Origin: Niabella ginsenosidivorans
Lineage (GTDB): Bacteria; Bacteroidota; Bacteroidia; Chitinophagales; Chitinophagaceae
Reading direction: 5' to 3'
Length of the DNA stretch: 64,000 nt
NCBI RefSeq assembly: GCF_001654455.1
Contig: NZ_CP015772.1
Coordinates: 4,154,001-4,218,000, forward strand
Shown here one piece after another: positions 62,638 through 64,000 of this stretch. Position 1 is the stretch's first letter. Every line of letters begins with the position of its first letter. The notes beneath the pieces were generated by a model. It did no database searches and was not told the origin of the DNA. It saw nothing but the letters and a program-made list of their open reading frames with translations. The translations under genes were made by a program, and so were the position numbers.

Positions 62638-63654
62638 ATGAAGAAAATTTTTACTGCGGGCCTTTTTTTAATGAGCTCCCTTATGGCTTTCAGCCAGGAA
62701 GATATTGCCACCATGCGCGAAAATGCGCGAAAATTCATGTTGGCAGGCGATATGGAAAACGCTGTTATGGTACTAAATAAAGCTGCACAAACAGATAAAA
62801 ACAACCTGGATGTTCAGAAAGACCTGGCCTTGGCCTATTATTATAAAAAGGAATATGCAAAGGGCCTTGAAGTGATCAAACCCATATTGGAATCAGATAG
62901 TGCCGATGTATCTACCTACCAGTTAGCAGGTACCCTGTACAGGGGAACAGATAATGGTAAGGAGGCTGAAAAGGTTTATAAGGATGGCATTGCAAAATTT
63001 CCAAAAGCAGGGCCTTTATACAGCGAATATGGTGAAGTGCTGGAAGTTATGAAAAATGGTGCAGCAGCTATTGCTATGTGGGAAAAGGGTATGGAGTTAG
63101 CGCCTTCCTATGCAGACAATTATTATAACGCTTCCATTTATTATTACAAGCGGCCGGATGGCAAATTATGGGCTATCCTTTACGGAGAGATCTATGCTAA
63201 TATGCAAAGCCTTAACCCAAAATCCAACAACATAAAAAAGATGGTACTGGATTCCTATAAAGAGCTTTTTTCTTCGGATCTTTCCAAGGCTGCATCATCT
63301 GCCAAAAACCCGTTTGAAAAAGCGGTGCTGGAGACCTTTGCCCGCCAGTCCGGCATCACCGCGCAGGGCTTAACACCTGAAACACTGGCAATGATCCGTA
63401 CCCGTTTTGTGCTGGACTGGATGAATAATTATGACAAGCAGTATCCCTATAAATTATTTCAATACCATCAGCAGTTAATGAAAGATGGCATTTTTGACTC
63501 CTACAACCAGTGGATGTTTGGCCCCGTAGCCAGCCAGTCTAACTTTGAAAGCTGGGCGGCCGCGCACAAAGATGAATACGACAAATTCACAGCTTTTCAT
63601 ACGTCAAGAATATTTAAAATGCCTGCAGGGCAGGTTTATTCCAACAGGAAATAA
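62638..63654 (+). CDS. Exported tetratricopeptide-repeat protein
   Basis: 338 aa. Signal peptide MKKIFTAGLFLMSSLMAFSQ. TPR-like helical pairs cover about residues 25-180 (MLAGDMENAVMVLNKAAQTD, DLALAYYYKKEYAKGLEVIK, EYGEVLEVMKNGAAAIAMWE). The second half (about 190-338) is helical without a clear TPR consensus. Periplasmic or outer membrane-associated; partners unknown. The long leader and own terminator show a separate transcription unit. Confidence 0.85.
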   Translation: MKKIFTAGLFLMSSLMAFSQEDIATMRENARKFMLAGDMENAVMVLNKAAQTDKNNLDVQKDLALAYYYKKEYAKGLEVIKPILESDSADVSTYQLAGTLYRGTDNGKEAEKVYKDGIAKFPKAGPLYSEYGEVLEVMKNGAAAIAMWEKGMELAPSYADNYYNASIYYYKRPDGKLWAILYGEIYANMQSLNPKSNNIKKMVLDSYKELFSSDLSKAASSAKNPFEKAVLETFARQSGITAQGLTPETLAMIRTRFVLDWMNNYDKQYPYKLFQYHQQLMKDGIFDSYNQWMFGPVASQSNFESWAAAHKDEYDKFTAFHTSRIFKMPAGQVYSNRK

Positions 63655-63678
63655 AAAAGGATTCTTTCCCGGAACCGG

Positions 63679-63704
63679 ACCACTTCTTTCTGAAGTGGTT
63701 TTTT
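63679..63704 (+). terminator. Rho-independent terminator of the TPR gene
   Basis: ACCACTTC and GAAGTGGT form an 8-bp stem with a 5-nt loop followed by TTTTT. It is 24 bp after the stop codon. Confidence 0.9.
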
Positions 63705-63742
63705 ATTTCAGCGTTTTTTCTTATTTTGTTTATTATAAATAA

Positions 63743-64000
63743 ATGATGATGAATTTTCCTGCTTTCAGGTTATTTGACACGATTGATTACCAGCTGAAAA
63801 ATTTCCCCAAAGCCAATATGCTGAATGCTAAAGTAAACGGCCAATGGAAATCTTTCTCAACACAGGAGGTGAGCGATCTTGTAAACCAGTTGTCGGCAGG
63901 GTTATTAAAAAAGGGAATTAAGGGCAGTAATGAATCTACCGAAGCAAGCGATAAGATCGCCATTATCAGCCAGAACCGGCCGGAATGGGTATTTACAGAC
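63743..64000 (+). CDS. Long-chain acyl-CoA synthetase (AMP-binding), N-terminal fragment
   Basis: 86 codons from ATG 63743 to the window end, frame still open. ATG codons also occur at 63746 and 63749. The opening (FPAFRLFDTIDYQLKNFPKA, NGQWKSFSTQEVSDLVNQLS, then IAIISQNRPEWVF) matches FadD/FACS-type adenylate-forming enzymes, in which KVAIxSxNRPEW is conserved. It would activate fatty acids with ATP and CoA. The catalytic motifs lie outside the window. Confidence 0.85.
   Translation, partial: MMMNFPAFRLFDTIDYQLKNFPKANMLNAKVNGQWKSFSTQEVSDLVNQLSAGLLKKGIKGSNESTEASDKIAIISQNRPEWVFTD

Noticed and set aside
1-64000. tRNA, rRNA or intact insertion sequences
   Set aside because: None was recognised by eye; no transposase or tRNA cloverleaf was found, though short tRNAs could be missed without a covariance search.

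Overview
The window looks like a chromosomal segment of a Bacteroidota bacterium, most likely of the family Chitinophagaceae (inference from family content, not from a database match). Supporting signs are a SusC/SusD pair, a FecI/FecR/STN-receptor module, OmpA with thrombospondin type 3 repeats, a GH78 rhamnosidase, an S1-type sulfatase, repeated TAnnTTTG -7 promoter elements instead of TATAAT, and mostly weak Shine-Dalgarno sequences. No rRNA, tRNA, CRISPR array, intact insertion sequence or prophage was seen. It reads as ordinary chromosome carrying decayed genes and small repeats.

Layout. 1-1621: start of clpC, divergent from a STAS protein and ribonuclease Z. 1878-2437: a frameshifted ORF6N gene. 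2642-5203: a metal-homeostasis operon (63-aa protein plus two COG0523 GTPases, one with a His-rich loop) behind a promoter overlapped by two copies of a 17-bp palindrome, probably a Fur/Zur-type operator. 5254-6901: lgt and a small heat-shock protein. 7181-12157: a glycan cassette of a GT4 glycosyltransferase, a GH130 enzyme and a GT4-toroid fusion. 12524-14359: sulfatase. 14819-19370: a MarR-controlled Emr-type tripartite pump with two palindromic operator candidates. 19513-21541: iron-permease-family protein and secreted M28 peptidase.

21593-34885: surface nutrient-uptake region on the minus strand: SusD, SusC, gluconokinase, STN-type TonB receptor, FecR anti-sigma, ECF sigma and GH78 rhamnosidase. 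35018-41897: a small unknown protein, then gltBD. 42463-44043: OmpA family protein with a canonical promoter. 44240-48435: polyprenyl diphosphate synthase and recJ, then the rpsF-rpsR-rplI ribosomal operon with structured leader and spacer. 48644-49659: an RRM protein and a small Pro/Arg-rich lipoprotein.

49735-56678: a TetR-controlled RND efflux operon (tetR-tolC-adaptor-permease). 56877-63654: DUF502 and DUF1015 proteins, a membrane acyltransferase, a decayed class III aminotransferase fragment, a ClC channel with CBS domains and a TPR protein. 63743-64000: start of a long-chain acyl-CoA synthetase.

Most novel-looking items: the twin-operator metal operon with its 63-aa leading gene, the GT4/GH130/GT4-toroid cassette, a 129-bp three-way-junction-like element after gltD, symmetric promoter and operator palindromes, and several small genes (63, 50 and 65 aa). 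Promoter and operator calls rest on visual motif matching only.
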